Shown: piece after piece, positions 62,013 through 64,000 of the stretch
How positions within the stretch are numbered: the first letter of the stretch is position 1
Layout: every line of letters begins with the position of its first letter
Assembly: GCF_037404875.1 (NCBI RefSeq)
Contig: NZ_JBBELO010000012.1
Span: 4,628 to 68,627 of the forward strand
DNA length: 64,000 nucleotides
Reading direction: 5' to 3'
Origin: Orlajensenia sp037404875
Lineage (GTDB): Bacteria > Actinomycetota > Actinomycetes > Actinomycetales > Microbacteriaceae
Made by a program: the position numbers and the translations under genes
The notes under the pieces: model-generated
Databases searched by the model: none
Told to the model about the DNA's origin: nothing
The model's input: the letters and a program-made list of their open reading frames with translations, nothing else

Positions 62013-63801
62013 CGGTCGCGTCGTCTGCGGCCGCCTCGGCGCTCTCGAAGCCGTCGTCACTCTCGAGAGCCTCGACGAAATCAGCGTCGAGCTCGGCGTT
62101 CAGTGCTTCGCCCTGCGCTTCCGCCTGAGCGTCCGCCGCGGCATCGGCCTCGCTGGGGGATTGGCCGATGCGCGCATACTCGCCGTCGATGTCTTCCTCT
62201 TCGTCGTCGAAGCCCTCTTCTTCAACCTCGATGAACTCATCGTCCTCGCCATCGCGCGCGGCGATGGCGGCGGCGGCGCGATCGGAACGCTCACGCCAGA
62301 TGGCGGAATCCTCATCACGGCCGAGGTCCTCGAGCACGTCTGCGTACGCACCGAACAGGTCGGGGCTGTACGAGTAGGCGGTGTTCGGGTCGAGCTGCGG
62401 AATCTCGAGCTCTCGAAGAGCCGCTTCCGTCTGCCCCAGATCCAAGCGCGCGCCCGACATCGCGATCGCCAGTGCGGCGCGAACGTCAGGTGCGAGCGTC
62501 TGGACGTCGACCGAGCGTCCGAGTTCCAGAGCACGGTCGGGACGGCCGACGCCGCGTTCGCTGTCGACCATGAGCGGCAACTGGTCATTCCTGCCCGAGA
62601 TGCGCCGGAAGGTACGCAGCTCGCGCAGCGCGAGGGCGTAGTCGCCCGTGGCGTACGCGGTGATCGCGAGTGTCTCCCGAACGATCGCGATGCGCCCCGC
62701 TCGACGGGCGGCCGAAAGCACGTGCTGATGCGCCCTCTCGGGATCCACGTCGATCAGGCGCACCGCCATCGCGAGGTGCTTGGCGACCCACTCCGCGTTG
62801 TCCTTGGTCAGGGTCTTCAGTTCGTTGCGAGCCGCCTGGTCGAGTTCCTTCGCGTCCAGGTCGGCCGGCAACTCCGGGTCATCGTGGCGCGGGCGTACGG
62901 CACGCAATTCGCGCGCACGCTTCTGCTCCTCGGTCAGCTCCTCCTCGAAACGGCGCGCATCGCGGTCGCCTCGAGCAGGGCGACCCTCGCGGGTCCACAG
63001 CCTGTCGCCGTCGCGGGGAGCTCGCGCTCCGCGGTCGTCTCCGCGCGCACCGTAGGACGGGCGATCGCCGGAACGCTGCGGCCGACCGGCCCCGCCCTCA
63101 CGGCTTTCGCGGTTCTCCCAAGGCTTGCGGTCGCCGTCACCGCGCGGAGCTGCCGATCGGCTTCCGCCGTCCCGGTTCTCCCACGGCTTGCGGTCGCCAT
63201 CGCGACGGGGCGCACTTGAACGCGGCGCGCCGCCCTCACGGCTTTCGCGGTTCTCCCATGGCTTGCGGTCGCTGTCACGGCGCGGGCCAGCGGATCGGTT
63301 CCCACCCTCGCGGTTCTCCCACGGCTTGCGTTCTCCATCACGGCGCGGAGCACCGGAACGCGGCGCGCCACCCTCGCGGCTCTCCCAGGGCTTACGGTCG
63401 CCATCCCGGCGCGGAGCTGCCGTCCGGTTCCCACCGTCGCGGTTCTCCCACGGCTTGCGGTCACCATCCCGACGAGGCGCACCGCCATCGCGGTTCTCCC
63501 AGGGCTTGCGCTCTCCATCACGGCGCGGAGCTGCCGACCGGCTGCCACCCTCTCGGTTCTCCCACGGCTTGCGATCACCATCCCGACGAGGCGCGCCGGA
63601 ACGCGGTGCACCGCCATCACGACCCTCGCGGTTCTCCCACGGCTTGCGGTCGCCCGAGCGCTGCGGCCGGCCCTCGGAGCGATCGCCGCGGGCAGCGCGG
63701 TCACCATCCCGACGCGGCGCTCCACTGCGCGGCGCGCCGTCGCGCTTCTCCCAGGGCTTGCGGTCGTCGGGGCTGGAGCCCCTGGATGAGGAATCGCTCA
63801 C
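61993..63801 (-). CDS. Repeat protein: ten Arg/Gly-rich RKPWE units plus helical TPR-like domain
   Basis: 602-aa protein. The first 310 residues are built from ten copies of a DGDRKPWENREGG-type unit with spacers APRRDGDRKPW and RSGAPRR, strongly basic and disordered, like RGG-type RNA-binding tails. Residues of about 320-520 form a helical domain (DNAEWVAKHLAMAVRLI, AHQHVLSAARRAGRIAIVRE, YALALRELRTFRRISGRND) that resembles tetratricopeptide repeats, and the last 60 residues are very acidic (FIEVEEEGFDDEEEDIDGE). GTG 63799-63801 follows AGAAGAAGAGAG. A role in RNA or ribosome metabolism is suggested only by composition and by location next to an rRNA operon. Confidence 0.85.
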   Translation of the reverse strand: MSDSSSRGSSPDDRKPWEKRDGAPRSGAPRRDGDRAARGDRSEGRPQRSGDRKPWENREGRDGGAPRSGAPRRDGDRKPWENREGGSRSAAPRRDGERKPWENRDGGAPRRDGDRKPWENRDGGNRTAAPRRDGDRKPWESREGGAPRSGAPRRDGERKPWENREGGNRSAGPRRDSDRKPWENRESREGGAPRSSAPRRDGDRKPWENRDGGSRSAAPRGDGDRKPWENRESREGGAGRPQRSGDRPSYGARGDDRGARAPRDGDRLWTREGRPARGDRDARRFEEELTEEQKRARELRAVRPRHDDPELPADLDAKELDQAARNELKTLTKDNAEWVAKHLAMAVRLIDVDPERAHQHVLSAARRAGRIAIVRETLAITAYATGDYALALRELRTFRRISGRNDQLPLMVDSERGVGRPDRALELGRSVDVQTLAPDVRAALAIAMSGARLDLGQTEAALRELEIPQLDPNTAYSYSPDLFGAYADVLEDLGRDEDSAIWRERSDRAAAAIAARDGEDDEFIEVEEEGFDDEEEDIDGEYARIGQSPSEADAAADAQAEAQGEALNAELDADFVEALESDDGFESAEAAADDATDAAPEK

Positions 63802-63900
63802 GGGTCTACTCTCTTCTTCTGCTGCGGGAGTATGCAACCCGCGTCTTTCGCATGGGGCGAGCGGGCTCATGCCGGCTGCCGAAATGGTGACTTAAACGCA

Positions 63901-63930
63901 AAATGGCCACCCATTGCTGGGTGGCCATTT
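63901..63930 (-). terminator. Terminator of the ribosomal RNA operon
   Basis: AAATGGCCACCCA (63901-63913) and TGGGTGGCCATTT (63918-63930) form a perfect 13-bp stem with a TTGC loop, ten bases after the 5S 3' end. In the transcribed (minus) direction the stem ends in TTTT, as for an intrinsic terminator. Confidence 0.85.
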
Positions 63931-63939
63931 CAGAAAGAA

Positions 63940-64000
63940 GTCCGGCGGTGTCCTACTCTCCCACAGGGTCTCCCCTGCAGTACCATCGGCGCTGCGAGTC
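63940..64000 (-). rRNA. rrf: 5S ribosomal RNA, 3' part
   Basis: The reverse complement of this end reads GACTCGCAGCGCCGATGGTA at the right edge and ends GGAGAGTAGGACACCGCCGGA, the well-known 3' half of actinobacterial 5S rRNA. About 60 of some 117 bases are inside the window, so the operon (23S and 16S) lies beyond the right edge, transcribed leftwards. The exact 3' end is uncertain by a few bases. Confidence 0.93.

Overview
The window is high-GC DNA from an actinobacterium, most likely a member of the Microbacteriaceae. The family-level call is an inference from gene content: small DUF3073 protein, sterol-carrier-like gene beside purD, MocR/YczE pair, LAXTG-type surface anchor, CTTCGACAAGCTCAG intergenic repeats, and many start codons 6-7 bases after a TANNNT box (leaderless messages). 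No plasmid, phage or insertion-sequence backbone is visible; the sequence reads as chromosome ending at the right in the 5S end of a ribosomal RNA operon.

Layout. 1-7270: histidine utilisation (hutH 3' end, hutU, hutI and, on the other strand, hutG), with a secreted M23 peptidase and a VOC protein among them. 7482-13960: a carbohydrate locus of divergent architecture. A LacI regulator, a solute-binding lipoprotein and two ABC permeases form one strand, and a glycogen-debranching-like glycosidase the other, sharing a perfect LacI-type operator. 14267-20223: a CopB-like copper P-type ATPase behind a CsoR-type palindrome, then an RND-family exporter. 20397-21205: repeat DNA with a 96-bp-period array. 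21233-33596: a DNA glycosylase-like protein, a large LAXTG-anchored phytase/esterase-like protein, MocR/YczE, a MerR-TipAS regulator, a DUF4097-PadR pair, a KimA-like transporter, a two-subunit fluoride channel and a flavoprotein.

33744-44382: de novo purine genes (purM, purF, purD, purC) mixed with small conserved genes and VOC proteins. 44465-47609: a translationally coupled kynurenine operon (kynA, amidohydrolase, kynU) converting tryptophan to anthranilate; the amidohydrolase sits where an arylformamidase is expected. 47610-52214: a second repeat array and a two-gene unit encoding a very large metallo-beta-lactamase-fold protein with the LQRTAGN motif common in actinobacterial injection-system/toxin-like proteins, plus an unknown partner. 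52207-55901: two MFS transporters with a PadR regulator. 55920-64000: stress-type small proteins, purS-purQ without purL, an acyl-CoA ligase, an MscS channel, a HAD-IIA phosphatase, a large repeat protein (ten RKPWE repeats) and 5S rRNA.

The strongest candidates for something undescribed are the LQRTAGN/metallo-beta-lactamase pair (48013-52214), the amidohydrolase as a non-orthologous N-formylkynurenine hydrolase (45319-46356), and the large number of structurally distinct palindromic intergenic elements, notably five 63-bp copies at 7323-7460 and 13969-14211. No searches were run; all family names come from motifs read in the translated sequence.
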